Assembly: GCA_910587105.1 (NCBI GenBank) | Contig: CAJUMB010000004.1 | Span: 45,719 to 109,718, forward strand | Length of the DNA stretch: 64,000 nt | Source: an uncultured Lachnospiraceae bacterium | GTDB lineage: Bacteria > Bacillota > Clostridia > Lachnospirales > Lachnospiraceae | Direction of reading: 5' to 3' | Part shown: positions 32,119 to 41,742 of the stretch, one piece after another | Layout: each line of letters starts with the position of its first letter | Position numbering within the stretch: the stretch's first letter is position 1 | Translations under genes and position numbers: made by a program | The notes under the pieces: model-generated | The model's database searches: none | Seen by the model: the letters and a program-made list of their open reading frames with translations, nothing else | Told to the model about the DNA's origin: nothing

Positions 32119-33633
32119 CTATTCCTTTTTCAGAATTCCCATGCAGACCAGAACCGCCAGGTAAAGAACGCCGCAGACTGCCATTTCCAGTCCCAGGACA
32201 GCAATAGAAGGAAGAAATTTGAGAATCTTGAAAAATATGGAGAAGAACAGGGTGCTTCCAAGGGCAATACCCAGGGCGGCAGCGGGCTTTAACAGCCAGG
32301 ACACTGCATCGAAGTGAATTTCCGAGCAGCGGCGCAGGGCGGTGAGATCCAGGGCGGCACAGAGCAGTTCACTGGCAAGCAGCCCCCATAGATACCCCTG
32401 GATTCCCTGGGAGGGGACGGCAAATAACACCATCAGTATGCGCAGGCTGACTCCCAGGGCGTTGTTGACAAAGCACAGGCCTGTTTTACCCAGACCCTGC
32501 AGGATGCTGGATAATGTCACATCCAAATATAAAAAGGGACAGATAAAAGACAAAATGCGGACAAAAAGTCCGGCGGCGCTGCTGTGAAATAAGTACAGTC
32601 CCAGCCGGGGACCATAGCAGAAAAAGAGTCCGGTGCTGAAAATACCCAGAATCAGACAGTATTTTAATGTTGTCTCTATGGTTTTTTGGATGGCACGGTT
32701 ATTTCCCCGGGCCTGTGCTTCGCTGACGGAGGGCAGAAGCATAACGGACACCGCATTGGTGACAGTGGAGGGAAATAACACAAGCGGCAGGGCCATACCG
32801 CTGAAAGTTCCGTAAATGCTGAGAGATTGTGTGGTGTTCAGCCCAGACATACGCAGCCGGACTGGAATTAAAATGGCTTCCAGGCTGTTCAGCAGTGTGA
32901 TCAGCACCCGGTTGGCTGTCACAGGCGCGGATAACGGAATGATATCTTTTAAAATACGGCCTGGGTGCCGGACGCTGCTCAGGGAAAATTTCTGAGTCTG
33001 CAGATGCCAGGTGACGGCTGCCAGTGAAAAGACCATGGCAGCCAGTTCTCCGCACAACATACCGGCTGCGGCGATGACAGGAGTGGGTTTGAGACCTTTG
33101 GAGAGCATGACCAGATAGACCAGATAGCTGGACAGCACCCGGGCAGCCTGTTCCAGCAGCTGGGAGACGGCAGGCAGTCCTGTTTGTTTCCGGGCAAAAA
33201 AGTAACCGCTGATACAGGTGTGCAGGGCTCCCATGGGAATGCTGTATGCCATGAGCTTTAACATGGGCAGGGTACGTGGTTCGGAAAGTATTTTTTCACT
33301 CAGAAATGGAGCATAATGGTGCATGGCCCAGCCGGCTGTACAGGACAGCAGCAGGGAGCAGACAGTCCCCACAAGAAAAGTGCTGTTAGCTTCCTGAACA
33401 TCGTCCAGAGCCAGTTTTGCTGAGACAAAACGGGAGATTGCCATCTGGATGCCCGCAGTGGTAAGTGCATAGCAGAGCATGTTCAGGGGAAAAATGAGCT
33501 GGTAGATTCCCATTCCTTCCGCACCAATGGCATGAGAAAGGAATATTCTATAAAAAAAACCTATCATTCTGGTTAATAATCCGGCGGCAGTCAGGATAAA
33601 CGCACCCCGGATCAGACGTTGTCCATTTCCCAT
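32119..33633 (-). CDS. MOP-superfamily flippase, SpoVB-like
   Basis: A 504-residue membrane protein with about 12-14 hydrophobic helices. The N-terminus (GAFILTAAGLLTRMIGFFYRIFLSHAIGAEGMGIYQLIFP) is characteristic of the SpoVB/YtgP branch of the oligosaccharide-lipid flippases. Members move lipid-linked precursors; SpoVB is needed for spore cortex synthesis and others act in vegetative wall growth. The start at 33633 has AAGGAG 14 bases upstream, rather far. It is a single-gene unit divergent from the isc operon. Confidence 0.88.
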   Translation of the reverse strand: MGNGQRLIRGAFILTAAGLLTRMIGFFYRIFLSHAIGAEGMGIYQLIFPLNMLCYALTTAGIQMAISRFVSAKLALDDVQEANSTFLVGTVCSLLLSCTAGWAMHHYAPFLSEKILSEPRTLPMLKLMAYSIPMGALHTCISGYFFARKQTGLPAVSQLLEQAARVLSSYLVYLVMLSKGLKPTPVIAAAGMLCGELAAMVFSLAAVTWHLQTQKFSLSSVRHPGRILKDIIPLSAPVTANRVLITLLNSLEAILIPVRLRMSGLNTTQSLSIYGTFSGMALPLVLFPSTVTNAVSVMLLPSVSEAQARGNNRAIQKTIETTLKYCLILGIFSTGLFFCYGPRLGLYLFHSSAAGLFVRILSFICPFLYLDVTLSSILQGLGKTGLCFVNNALGVSLRILMVLFAVPSQGIQGYLWGLLASELLCAALDLTALRRCSEIHFDAVSWLLKPAAALGIALGSTLFFSIFFKILKFLPSIAVLGLEMAVCGVLYLAVLVCMGILKKE

Positions 33634-33691
33634 AAAGGTTTTTTCAGCTCCTTACCATATTCTTTGTTGACAGTATATTCTGGAAATTCCC

Positions 33692-33720
33692 TTGACAGAA
33701 CCGGGGAATGGTGATACATT
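33692..33720 (+). promoter_or_regulatory. Promoter of the isc operon
   Basis: TTGACA (33692-33697), 17-base spacer and TACATT (33715-33720) with an extended TGA in front of the -10. Confidence 0.72.
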
Positions 33721-33731
33721 TATTGTTATAT

Positions 33732-33748
33732 CCGAGCAAAATGCTAGG
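33732..33748. promoter_or_regulatory. Operator candidate for the Rrf2/IscR regulator
   Basis: CCGAGCA and TGCTAGG form an inverted repeat with a 3-base centre (one mismatch), just past the expected start site. Autorepression by the IscR-like product is the likely purpose; this is inferred from position and symmetry. Confidence 0.55.
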
Positions 33749-33781
33749 GTTTAATGAGGGCTGAAAAGGCAGGGAGAACGG

Positions 33782-34243
33782 ATGAAGCTATCGACAAAGG
33801 GAAGATATGGGCTGAGGGCGCTGATTGATCTGGCAGTTTACAGCGGAGAGGAGGCTGTTTCCATACAGAGTATTGCCAGGAGGCAGAATATTTCTGACCG
33901 TTATCTGGAGCAGCTGATGGGAAAACTGCGCAGGGCAGGGCTTGTGGTCAGTATCCGCGGTGCAGGCGGGGGCTACCGGCTTGCCAGGCCGTCGGGGGAA
34001 ATATCAGTGGGTGAAGTGCTCCGTGCGCTGGAGGGGAATCTGGATGCAGTTACCTGTCCAGGTACAGAAGAAGGCCAGGGGTGTGAAGATGCAGATTTGT
34101 GTGTGACCCGTTACGTGTGGAAACGGATTAATGACAGCATTACCCAGGCTGTGGACACGATCATGATTGAACAGCTTGTGGAGGAAAGCCGGAGAATCCG
34201 GGAAGAAAAAGGAAAAGTCGGCACTCAGCCTTGTGGAAACTAG
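33782..34243 (+). CDS. iscR: Rrf2-family regulator, IscR-like
   Basis: A 153-residue winged-helix protein. MKLSTKGRYGLRALIDLAVYSG and IARRQNISDRYLEQLMGKLRRAGLV are the Rrf2 helix-turn-helix, and GAGGGYRLARP is the wing. Three cysteines (C92, C101, C107) are spaced as in [2Fe-2S]-binding IscR. It therefore probably senses Fe-S status and represses the operon it heads. ATG 33782 follows AGGGAGAACGG. iscS begins 30 bases later. Confidence 0.9.
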   Translation: MKLSTKGRYGLRALIDLAVYSGEEAVSIQSIARRQNISDRYLEQLMGKLRRAGLVVSIRGAGGGYRLARPSGEISVGEVLRALEGNLDAVTCPGTEEGQGCEDADLCVTRYVWKRINDSITQAVDTIMIEQLVEESRRIREEKGKVGTQPCGN

Positions 34244-34272
34244 GCGTGTGGGCGAAAATGGAGGTTATGACG

Positions 34273-35460
34273 ATGAACAAGATCATTTATCTGGATAATG
34301 CGGCAACCACAAGAGTGGCGCCGGAAGTTGTAGAGGCCATGGTGCCATATTTTTCAGAAAACTATGGGAATCCCTCCAGTATTTATGAACTGGCAGGGGC
34401 CAGCAAGGAAGCGGTGTCCCGTTCCAGAGAGACCATCGCGGGTATTCTGGGGGCAGAGGCGAAAGAGATCTATTTTACCGGATGCGGAACAGAGGCAGAT
34501 AACTGGGCAATCGTGGGGGCTTTTGAAGCGTATAAAGATAAAGGAAATCATATCATTACCACAAAGATTGAACACCATGCAGTTTTGAACACCTGTGAAT
34601 ATCTGGAGAAGATGAGAAAAGCAAACGTCACTTATCTGGACGTGGATGAAAATGGCCTTGTCCGGCCGGAAGAACTGGAAAAGGCCATTACACCTAAGAC
34701 CATACTGATTTCTGTGATGTATGCCAACAATGAAATCGGAACGATACAGCCTATTAAAGAAATCGGGCAGATTGCCAGAAAGCATGGCATTTTGTTCCAC
34801 ACCGATGCAGTACAGGCATTCGGACAGCTTCCCATCCAGGTGGACGATGATTATATTGATATGCTCAGTTCCAGCGCCCATAAGATCAATGGGCCGAAAG
34901 GCATGGGATTTCTGTATATCCGAAAGGGCGTAAAGATCCGTTCGTTTATCCATGGAGGTGCCCAGGAGAGAAAACGAAGGGCCGGAACAGAGAATGTGCC
35001 TGGCATTGTGGGCTATGCCTGTGCGGCAAAGCGGGCTGTGGACAGTATGGAAGAAAGGACCAAAAGGGAGAGAAATCTGAGAAATCATTTAATTAACCGG
35101 ATTATGAAAGAAATTCCTTATGTACGGCTCAATGGAGACCCGGAAAAACGTCTGCCCAATAATGTGAATGTGAGTCTGCAGTTTATCGAGGGTGAGTCCC
35201 TCTTGATCATGCTGGATATGGAAGGCATATGTGTTTCCAGCGGTTCTGCCTGTACGTCCGGTTCCCTTGACCCATCCCATGTTCTGCTGGCCATCGGGCT
35301 GCCCCATGAGATTGCCCATGGTTCTCTGCGGATGACGCTGGGAGAAGACACAACGAAGGAAGAACTGGATTATGTGGTAGAAAAATTAAAAGGCATTGTG
35401 GAACACTTGAGGGCGATGTCGCCCCTTTATGAAGATTTTGTGAAAAACAGGAAAAAATAA
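34273..35460 (+). CDS. iscS: Cysteine desulfurase
   Basis: A 395-residue PLP enzyme that takes sulfur from cysteine for Fe-S clusters and tRNA thiolation. It has YLDNAATTRVAPEVVEAM, the PLP lysine in SSAHKINGPKG (K204) and the persulfide-forming cysteine in SSGSACTSGSLDPSHVL (C327). ATG 34273 is chosen for its GGAGG eight bases upstream; the ATG two codons earlier sits too near that site. It is the second gene of iscR-iscS-iscU-mnmA, and the partners indicate it serves both cluster assembly and MnmA. Confidence 0.94.
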   Translation: MNKIIYLDNAATTRVAPEVVEAMVPYFSENYGNPSSIYELAGASKEAVSRSRETIAGILGAEAKEIYFTGCGTEADNWAIVGAFEAYKDKGNHIITTKIEHHAVLNTCEYLEKMRKANVTYLDVDENGLVRPEELEKAITPKTILISVMYANNEIGTIQPIKEIGQIARKHGILFHTDAVQAFGQLPIQVDDDYIDMLSSSAHKINGPKGMGFLYIRKGVKIRSFIHGGAQERKRRAGTENVPGIVGYACAAKRAVDSMEERTKRERNLRNHLINRIMKEIPYVRLNGDPEKRLPNNVNVSLQFIEGESLLIMLDMEGICVSSGSACTSGSLDPSHVLLAIGLPHEIAHGSLRMTLGEDTTKEELDYVVEKLKGIVEHLRAMSPLYEDFVKNRKK

Positions 35461-35489
35461 TAAATTATATACCAATCGGAGGGAAAAAG

Positions 35490-35933
35490 ATGTATAGTGA
35501 AAAGGTAATGGATCACTTTCAGAATCCAAGAAATGTAGGAGAGATCGAAGATGCAAGCGGCGTAGGCACAGTAGGAAATGCCAAATGCGGAGATATCATG
35601 AGGATTTATCTGGATATTGATGAGAATCAGGTAATACATGACTGTAAATTTAAAACATTTGGATGCGGGGCGGCTGTTGCCACCAGCAGTATGGCCACAG
35701 AGCTGGTAAAAGGCAAGACCATACAGGAGGCCATGGAAGTGACTAATCAGGCAGTTATGGATGCGCTGGACGGTCTTCCCCCTGTGAAAGTGCATTGTTC
35801 ATTATTAGCAGAGGAAGCTATACATGCGGCCTTATGGGATTATGCGGAGAAAAACCATATTGAGATAGAAGGTCTGGAAAAGCCGAAGACAGATATCCAT
35901 GAGGGCGAGGAAGAACAAGAGGAAGAATACTAG
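35490..35933 (+). CDS. iscU: Fe-S cluster scaffold protein, IscU/NifU N-terminal type
   Basis: A 147-residue scaffold on which IscS sulfur and iron form clusters. The three conserved cysteines lie in GNAKCGDIMRIYL, KTFGCGAAVATSSMATEL and VKVHCSLLAEEAI. The C-terminus is a very acidic tail (GEEEQEEEY). ATG 35490 follows GGAGGGAAAAAG. The next gene starts directly after its stop codon. Confidence 0.94.
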   Translation: MYSEKVMDHFQNPRNVGEIEDASGVGTVGNAKCGDIMRIYLDIDENQVIHDCKFKTFGCGAAVATSSMATELVKGKTIQEAMEVTNQAVMDALDGLPPVKVHCSLLAEEAIHAALWDYAEKNHIEIEGLEKPKTDIHEGEEEQEEEY

Positions 35934-37019
35934 ATGGCAGGAAAAAAAGTGGTGGTGGGTATGTCCGGAGGAGTGGATTCCTCTGTGGCAGCCTGCCTGC
36001 TGCAGGAAGCCGGGTATGAAGTGATTGGCGTTACCATGCAGACCTGGCAGGAGGAGGAAACCGCAGTCATGGAGGAAAACGGCGGGTGCTGTGGCCTGGA
36101 TGCTGTGGAAGACGCCCGCCGGGTAGCGCAGATACTGGGAATTCCCCATTATGTAATGAATTTTAAGGGGGAATTTAAAAGATGGGTGATTGACTATTTT
36201 ATTGATGAATACAGGAAAGGCAGGACACCCAATCCCTGTATCGCCTGCAACCGCCATGTAAAATGGGAAGCTCTTTTAAAGCGGAGTCTGGATTTGGGGG
36301 CTGACTATATCGCCACCGGCCATTATGCCAGGATAAGGCTTCTGAACAACGGACGATATGCTGTAACATCAGCAGTGTCAGAGGGAAAAGACCAGACATA
36401 TGCCCTGTATAATCTGACTCAGCATCAGCTGGCCCATACACTGATGCCTGTGGGGGATTATGACAAAGAGGAGATACGCCAAATCGCTGTGCAGGCTGGT
36501 CTTCCCATTGCCCATAAGCCGGACAGCCAGGAGATCTGCTTTGTACCTGATGGAGATTATGCAGGATTTATCGACAGGGGATTGGCAGAACCGGTGCCTC
36601 CGGGAAATTTTGTGGACATGAAAGGCACCGTGATTGGCAGGCACCAGGGTATTACCCATTATACCATTGGACAGCGCAAGGGTCTGGGACTGGCCATGGG
36701 CCATCCGGTATTTGTGGCGGCCATCCGGCCCGAGTCCAACCAGGTTGTCATCGGAGAATCATCAGATATTTTTTCTTCCGGGCTTCGATGCAGCCATTTA
36801 AACCGGATGGCCTGTGAAGAGTTTGAAGAAGATATGAAAGTGACGGCAAAAGTCCGCTACAATCATAGAGGAGCAGACTGCCGTATCTACAGAATTTCCA
36901 AAGATGAGGCATACTGCCGCTTTGAGGAACCCCAGAGAGCCATTACGCCGGGACAGGCGGTGGTTTTTTACGGGGACGGGCTGGTGCTGGGCGGCGGAAC
37001 CATCGAGGAAGCCTTATAA
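35934..37019 (+). CDS. mnmA: tRNA-specific 2-thiouridylase
   Basis: A 361-residue enzyme that makes 2-thiouridine at the wobble position of Lys, Glu and Gln tRNAs with sulfur relayed from IscS. The PP-loop GMSGGVDSSVAACL, the catalytic cysteine in NPCIACNRHVKW, the second in SQEICFVPDGDY and GQRKGLGLA are present. It starts at the base after the iscU stop, so the two are translationally linked. Length is normal. Confidence 0.95.
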   Translation: MAGKKVVVGMSGGVDSSVAACLLQEAGYEVIGVTMQTWQEEETAVMEENGGCCGLDAVEDARRVAQILGIPHYVMNFKGEFKRWVIDYFIDEYRKGRTPNPCIACNRHVKWEALLKRSLDLGADYIATGHYARIRLLNNGRYAVTSAVSEGKDQTYALYNLTQHQLAHTLMPVGDYDKEEIRQIAVQAGLPIAHKPDSQEICFVPDGDYAGFIDRGLAEPVPPGNFVDMKGTVIGRHQGITHYTIGQRKGLGLAMGHPVFVAAIRPESNQVVIGESSDIFSSGLRCSHLNRMACEEFEEDMKVTAKVRYNHRGADCRIYRISKDEAYCRFEEPQRAITPGQAVVFYGDGLVLGGGTIEEAL

Positions 37020-37076
37020 AGCCAGTTAGAAATTGAGGTATGGTGTACTAGATTCAGAAGATAACGGAGTGGGCGT

Positions 37077-39422
37077 ATGACAGGATTGACACAGGAACAG
37101 GTTCAGAAGCAGATTGAAGAAGGCAATGTGAATGTCAATGAAAATCCCAATACCAGGACGTATAAACAGATTATTCTGGAGAATAGTCTGACCTTTTTTA
37201 ATTTCATCAATGCAGTGCTTCTGGTGATGGTGTTACTGGTGGGTTCTTATAAAAATGCTGCTTTCGTGATGATCATTGTAATCAATACGGTGATCGGCAT
37301 TATACAGGAAATCCGTGCGAAAAAGACGCTGGATAAACTGGCGATTCTGACAGCCAGTAAGTCTGTGGTTATCAGAGATGGGCAGGAACATGTGATTTCC
37401 ACAGAGGAACTGGTGCTGGGTGACGCGGTGCTGTTAAAAGCAGGGGACCAGATCCCGGCAGATGCGGTGGTACAGGAGGGCACTCTGGAGGTAAATGAAT
37501 CTCTGCTCACCGGTGAGACGGATACCCTGGTGAAAAATTCAGGCGACGATTTGTTCTCAGGGAGTTTTGTCACTTCCGGGCAGGCATACTGCCAGGTGGT
37601 ACATGTGGGAAAGGACAATTATGCCGCCAGGATTACCGGGGAGGCAAAAGAATTCCGCAGGCATCATTCGGAGTTGAGGGATTCTCTGAACAAGATTTTG
37701 AAAGTCATCAGTATCATCATTCTTCCCCTGGGCATTGCCCTTTTTTATAAACAGTTTTACTGGGTCGAGAATTCTTTCCGGGATTCGGTAGTCAGCACAG
37801 TGGCGGCTGTACTGGGGATGATTCCAGAAGGACTGGTTCTGCTCACCAGTGTGGCGCTTACACTGGGAACCATGCGGCTGGCCAGGGAGAAGACTTTGGT
37901 GCAGGAGCTGTTCTGCATCGAGACTCTGGCACGGGTGGATACTCTGTGTCTGGATAAAACCGGAACCATCACAGAGGGCACCATGTGTGTGGACCAGGTG
38001 ATTCCTTTGGAAATAGAGGCGGACATCAGCCATATTATGGGTAATCTCATGGGAGCCCTGGAAGATAACAACGCCACTTTCCAGGCACTGCGCAGTTACT
38101 TTCCCGGGCGCAGGGATTTTGCCCTGGACCATGCCGTTCCCTTTTCTTCTGAGCGGAAATACAGCGGTGCCTGTTTTCAAAAAGAAGGCACGTATCTGAT
38201 AGGCGCTGTCCAGTTTTTGTTTCCTCAGCAGGATACCGGGCTGGAGGAACGGTGTGCAGAATCTGCCAGAGAAGGCTACCGTGTGCTGGTGCTGGCCCAT
38301 AGTCCGGAGAAAAATCAGAAGGCGGAACTGCCCGAAAAGCTGCAGCCTCTTGCCCTGCTTTTGCTGACAGATGTAATCCGTGAGGAAGCGGCAGATACCT
38401 TTGCCTTTTTCAAGGAGCAGGGGGTGCAGCTGAAGGTGATTTCCGGGGATGACCCGGTTACAGTGGCCGCCATTGCGAAAAAGGCCGGGCTGGAAACAGC
38501 GGACAGTTACATCGATGCTTCCACTATTCAGGATGAAGAAGGGATGAAAAAGGCGGTGGGGGAATACAGTGTATTCGGCAGGGTAACCCCCCAGCAGAAA
38601 AAGCAGATGGTGCTGGCACTTAAGGAGATGAAACATACAGTTGCCATGACAGGAGACGGGGTCAATGATGTGCTGGCCTTGAAGGAGGCTGACTGCAGCG
38701 TGGCAATGGCTTCCGGGAGCGAGGCTGCGAAAAACATTGCCAATGTGGTTCTGCTGGATTCCAATTTTGCGGCTATGCCTCATATTGTGAACCAGGGGAG
38801 AAAAGTCATTCATAATATCCGGACAGCGGCGTCCATGTTTCTGATTAAGACGTTTTTTTCGGTCTGTCTTTCTCTGCTGACCATTGGCTTCGGAGAAGTG
38901 TATCCCTTTGAACCCATACAGATGTCATTGATCAGCGCCTGTGCAGTGGGAATCCCCACGTTTTTGCTGGCTCAGGAATCTAATTTTCAAAAAGTGGACA
39001 ATTCCTTTTTGAAACATGTATTTATGAATGCTCTGCCCACGGCGTTCACCATCACACTGTGTGTGTTCGGTATTATGCTTGTCTGTCAGAATGCCTACCA
39101 TTCCTATGAAATGCTGTCTACCGCCTGTGTTTTAGTGACAGGATGGAGCTATATGGCAGCTCTGCGGACCATTTACCAGCCTCTGAATACATTTCGAAAA
39201 GTAGTCATAACCGGGATGCAGATGCTCTTTTTCGGGGGCGCACTGGTGTTCCAGAAACTTCTGAATTTCAAAGCGCTGGAATTTGGCATGATTATTCTTG
39301 TATTTTTCCTGATGACAGTGTCACCAGGAGTGATCGAGTTTATTACCAGTATGCTGAACCGGCTGCGTATGTTTGTGGGAGGGAAAGTGAGCAGACGGCG
39401 GGGAAAAATAACAGAAGGGTAA
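37077..39422 (+). CDS. Cation-transporting P-type ATPase (CtpE/Exp7-like)
   Basis: A 781-residue P-type ATPase with about ten membrane helices. It has the phosphatase loop TGETDTLVKNSGDDL, the phosphorylation motif CLDKTGTITEG, and the hinge TGDGVNDVLALKEADC. No N-terminal heavy-metal domain or CPC motif is present, which excludes copper and cadmium pumps. Overall form (TGLTQEQVQKQIEEGNVNVN start and short length) matches the CtpE/Exp7-like group, with calcium the best known substrate in mycobacteria. The ion here is uncertain. ATG 37077 has GGAGTGGGCGT in front, 57 bases after mnmA. Confidence 0.9.
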   Translation: MTGLTQEQVQKQIEEGNVNVNENPNTRTYKQIILENSLTFFNFINAVLLVMVLLVGSYKNAAFVMIIVINTVIGIIQEIRAKKTLDKLAILTASKSVVIRDGQEHVISTEELVLGDAVLLKAGDQIPADAVVQEGTLEVNESLLTGETDTLVKNSGDDLFSGSFVTSGQAYCQVVHVGKDNYAARITGEAKEFRRHHSELRDSLNKILKVISIIILPLGIALFYKQFYWVENSFRDSVVSTVAAVLGMIPEGLVLLTSVALTLGTMRLAREKTLVQELFCIETLARVDTLCLDKTGTITEGTMCVDQVIPLEIEADISHIMGNLMGALEDNNATFQALRSYFPGRRDFALDHAVPFSSERKYSGACFQKEGTYLIGAVQFLFPQQDTGLEERCAESAREGYRVLVLAHSPEKNQKAELPEKLQPLALLLLTDVIREEAADTFAFFKEQGVQLKVISGDDPVTVAAIAKKAGLETADSYIDASTIQDEEGMKKAVGEYSVFGRVTPQQKKQMVLALKEMKHTVAMTGDGVNDVLALKEADCSVAMASGSEAAKNIANVVLLDSNFAAMPHIVNQGRKVIHNIRTAASMFLIKTFFSVCLSLLTIGFGEVYPFEPIQMSLISACAVGIPTFLLAQESNFQKVDNSFLKHVFMNALPTAFTITLCVFGIMLVCQNAYHSYEMLSTACVLVTGWSYMAALRTIYQPLNTFRKVVITGMQMLFFGGALVFQKLLNFKALEFGMIILVFFLMTVSPGVIEFITSMLNRLRMFVGGKVSRRRGKITEG

Positions 39423-39428
39423 AAGGCT

Positions 39429-39457
39429 GGGCCGGCACAACATTCATGTGCCGGCCC
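39429..39457. terminator. Hairpin between convergent ATPase and phosphatase genes
   Basis: GGGCCGGCACA and TGTGCCGGCCC make an 11-bp GC-rich stem with a 7-base loop. There is no T run on either strand, so termination may be incomplete. Confidence 0.6.
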
Positions 39458-39489
39458 TTAGAGGATCAGGGAAAGTGCGGCGCCGGTAA

Positions 39490-40305
39490 TTATGGGAGCG
39501 GAAAGAACAGGGGCCTGCGTTTTTCAAAAATAGTAAGGTGTGTGAATCCACAGGAGCGCAGCAGCTGTCCGATTTTTCCGTATGAATGGGCGATATCCTG
39601 GGGGGCATGTCCGTCGGAACCCAGAGTCAGCAGCTGGCCGCCCAGCTCATGGTATCGGCACAGGATTTCCTCACAGGGGTTGGGGTGTCCAAGTCCGTAG
39701 CGGAAACCTGCCGTGTTGCATTCCAGGGCAATTTCTTTCTCAATTAGTTTTTTCAAAATTTCATCCAGGATATCCGCGTATGTCTCGTAACGATAATTTT
39801 GGTTTTGTGTGGGGCCATAACGGACAATATAGTCCAGATGCCCGTAGGTGTCTATATAAGAAAAGGCTTCCAGATTTTCCAGAATGGAAATAAAATACCG
39901 TTCATAGACAGCGGCTTCGTCCCGCCCTTCAAAAAAATCCGGGTAATAGGGGTCCTTCCCATCTACCAGGTGGGAGGAGCCGATACAGTAATCGAAGGGA
40001 TACTGCCGGATATACTGTTCGTAAAAGTCACTTAAATATGGCTGCAGGCCCAGCTCAATTCCAAAATAAATGTGAATCTGTTCCCTGTATTTCTCTGCCA
40101 GTGCGGTATAAGTTTCCAGATAGGCAGGGGTGTCCACACTAAAATTCTCATGGTGGTCTGTGGGAAAATCTTTGTCAATGTGTTCTGTGAAACAGATATG
40201 GGTCAGACCTTTGTCTATGGCACTTTGAATCATATCCTCCATAGGCGCCCGGCTGTCCCCGGAAAAAGAGCTGTGCAGATGGAAATCTATAGCTGGAGAA
40301 GACAA
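39490..40305 (-). CDS. hisK: PHP-family histidinol phosphatase
   Basis: A 271-residue metal-dependent phosphatase of the polymerase-and-histidinol-phosphatase family. Metal ligands appear in DFHLHSSFSGD, CFTEHIDKDFP, GIELGLQPYL, CIGSSHLVDGKDPYY, DTYGHLDYIVRYG and LGSDGHAPQDIA. The order matches HisK-type histidinol phosphatases of Gram-positive bacteria (histidine synthesis). The start is TTG at 40305, with AAAGGA ten bases upstream. No other his genes are in the window, so a different phosphoester substrate is possible. Confidence 0.88.
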   Translation of the reverse strand: MSSPAIDFHLHSSFSGDSRAPMEDMIQSAIDKGLTHICFTEHIDKDFPTDHHENFSVDTPAYLETYTALAEKYREQIHIYFGIELGLQPYLSDFYEQYIRQYPFDYCIGSSHLVDGKDPYYPDFFEGRDEAAVYERYFISILENLEAFSYIDTYGHLDYIVRYGPTQNQNYRYETYADILDEILKKLIEKEIALECNTAGFRYGLGHPNPCEEILCRYHELGGQLLTLGSDGHAPQDIAHSYGKIGQLLRSCGFTHLTIFEKRRPLFFPLP

Positions 40306-40390
40306 TGTACATCATTCCTTTCTTTTTTGAGTTTTAAATAGATAATTGTAAACCTATTTCATAACCAGAGTCTGGGGAAAATAAACAGAT

Positions 40391-40436
40391 AAGGAGCGGA
40401 TTCAAAACGGTTTTGAGCTCCTTTTTGCTTATTTTT
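40391..40436 (+). terminator. Plus-strand terminator with no adjacent plus-strand gene
   Basis: AAGGAGC/GCTCCTT is the outer stem and TCAAAAC/GTTTTGA the inner one, followed by TTTGCTTATTTTT. The nearest plus-strand gene upstream ends at 39422; the minus-strand phosphatase lies between. The remaining 40306-40554 sequence shows no gene. Confidence 0.7.
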
Positions 40437-40554
40437 CCCAGATCCGTCACGTCTGAAAACAGTTTCGTGAATTAACGTTTTAATCATAATACATATTTTC
40501 TATAAAAGCAATGTGCAGGGCCGAATTGTTCCACGACAATTTTTGAAATAGGGC

Positions 40555-40583
40555 TTGAATTTTTACAAGGAATTGGGTACAAT
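40555..40583 (+). promoter_or_regulatory. Promoter of gapA
   Basis: TTGAAT (40555-40560), 17-base spacer, TACAAT (40578-40583). The leader of about 120 bases contains ATTGGT...ACCAAT pairings and two short AAGGAA-containing segments, perhaps a regulated or stabilised 5' end. Confidence 0.75.
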
Positions 40584-40711
40584 ACCTCATAGATTGGTGT
40601 TTCCTTAAAATACCAATGTATTACAATGCACCAATGAGTTAAGGAAGTGCAAGGAAATAACTCATTTTCTGCAGTTCCTAAATAATAATTTTCAGTAGGA
40701 GGAATTTTATC

Positions 40712-41725
40712 ATGGCAGTAAAAGTTGCAATCAATGGTTTTGGCCGCATTGGCCGTCTTGCATTCAGACAGATGTTTGGGGCTGAGGGATATGAAGTAGT
40801 TGCGATCAATGATTTAACATCCCCCAAGATGCTGGCTCACTTATTGAAATATGATTCTTCTCAGGGTAAATATGCACTTGCTGATAAAGTAACAGCAGGA
40901 GAAGACTCCATCACAGTAGATGGAAAAGAAATCAAAATTTATAAGGAATCTGACGCTGCCAATCTTCCCTGGGGCAAGATCGGAGTAGATGTTGTTCTGG
41001 AGTGTACAGGTTTCTACACCTCTAAAGAAAAATCAGAGGCTCATATCAAAGCGGGAGCAAGAAAAGTTGTCATCTCCGCACCAGCAGGCAATGATCTTCC
41101 TACAATCGTTTTCAATGTAAATCATAATACTTTAAAACCAGAAGATACCGTTATTTCAGCGGCTTCCTGTACCACAAACTGCCTGGCACCTATGGCAAAG
41201 GCTCTCAATGATCTGGCTCCCATCCAGAGCGGTATCATGAGCACCATCCATGCTTATACTGGTGACCAGATGATCTTAGACGGTCCTCAGAGAAAAGGTG
41301 ACCTGAGAAGATCCCGTGCAGGCGCTGTCAACATTGTTCCCAACAGCACCGGAGCTGCAAAGGCAATCGGTCTGGTTATTCCGGAACTGAACGGTAAGCT
41401 GATCGGTTCTGCACAGCGTGTTCCCACACCCACCGGTTCCACAACTATCTTGATTGCTGTGGTAAAAGGCAATGTGACAGTAGAGCAGATCAATGCAGCA
41501 ATGAAGAAAGCTTCTGATGAGTCTTACGGCTACAATGAGGACGAGATTGTATCCAGCGATGTAGTGGGTATGACTTTTGGTTCTCTGTTTGATTCCACAC
41601 AGACAATGGCTTCTCCTATGGACAACGGCGATACACAGGTACAGGTAGTTTCCTGGTATGACAATGAGAATTCCTATGTGAGCCAGATGGTTCGTACAAT
41701 CAAATATTTTGCTGAATTGTCATAA
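40712..41725 (+). CDS. gapA: Glyceraldehyde-3-phosphate dehydrogenase, NAD-dependent
   Basis: A 337-residue glycolytic enzyme that oxidises glyceraldehyde 3-phosphate with phosphate uptake. It has the N-terminal Rossmann motif INGFGRIGRLAFRQM, the catalytic cysteine in SAASCTTNCLAPM (C153) and WYDNENSYVSQMV near the end. Start after TAGGAGGAATTTTATC. It heads the gapA-pgk-tpiA-hom-gpmI series; a terminator-like hairpin follows before pgk, so gapA can be expressed in excess. Confidence 0.97.
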   Translation: MAVKVAINGFGRIGRLAFRQMFGAEGYEVVAINDLTSPKMLAHLLKYDSSQGKYALADKVTAGEDSITVDGKEIKIYKESDAANLPWGKIGVDVVLECTGFYTSKEKSEAHIKAGARKVVISAPAGNDLPTIVFNVNHNTLKPEDTVISAASCTTNCLAPMAKALNDLAPIQSGIMSTIHAYTGDQMILDGPQRKGDLRRSRAGAVNIVPNSTGAAKAIGLVIPELNGKLIGSAQRVPTPTGSTTILIAVVKGNVTVEQINAAMKKASDESYGYNEDEIVSSDVVGMTFGSLFDSTQTMASPMDNGDTQVQVVSWYDNENSYVSQMVRTIKYFAELS

Positions 41726-41742
41726 GGAATCCCCGTGAATTT

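Noticed and set aside
37557..38813. Long minus-strand frame of 418 codons
   Set aside because: It is the reverse shadow of the P-type ATPase gene; Cys/His-rich nonsense composition and no ribosome site.
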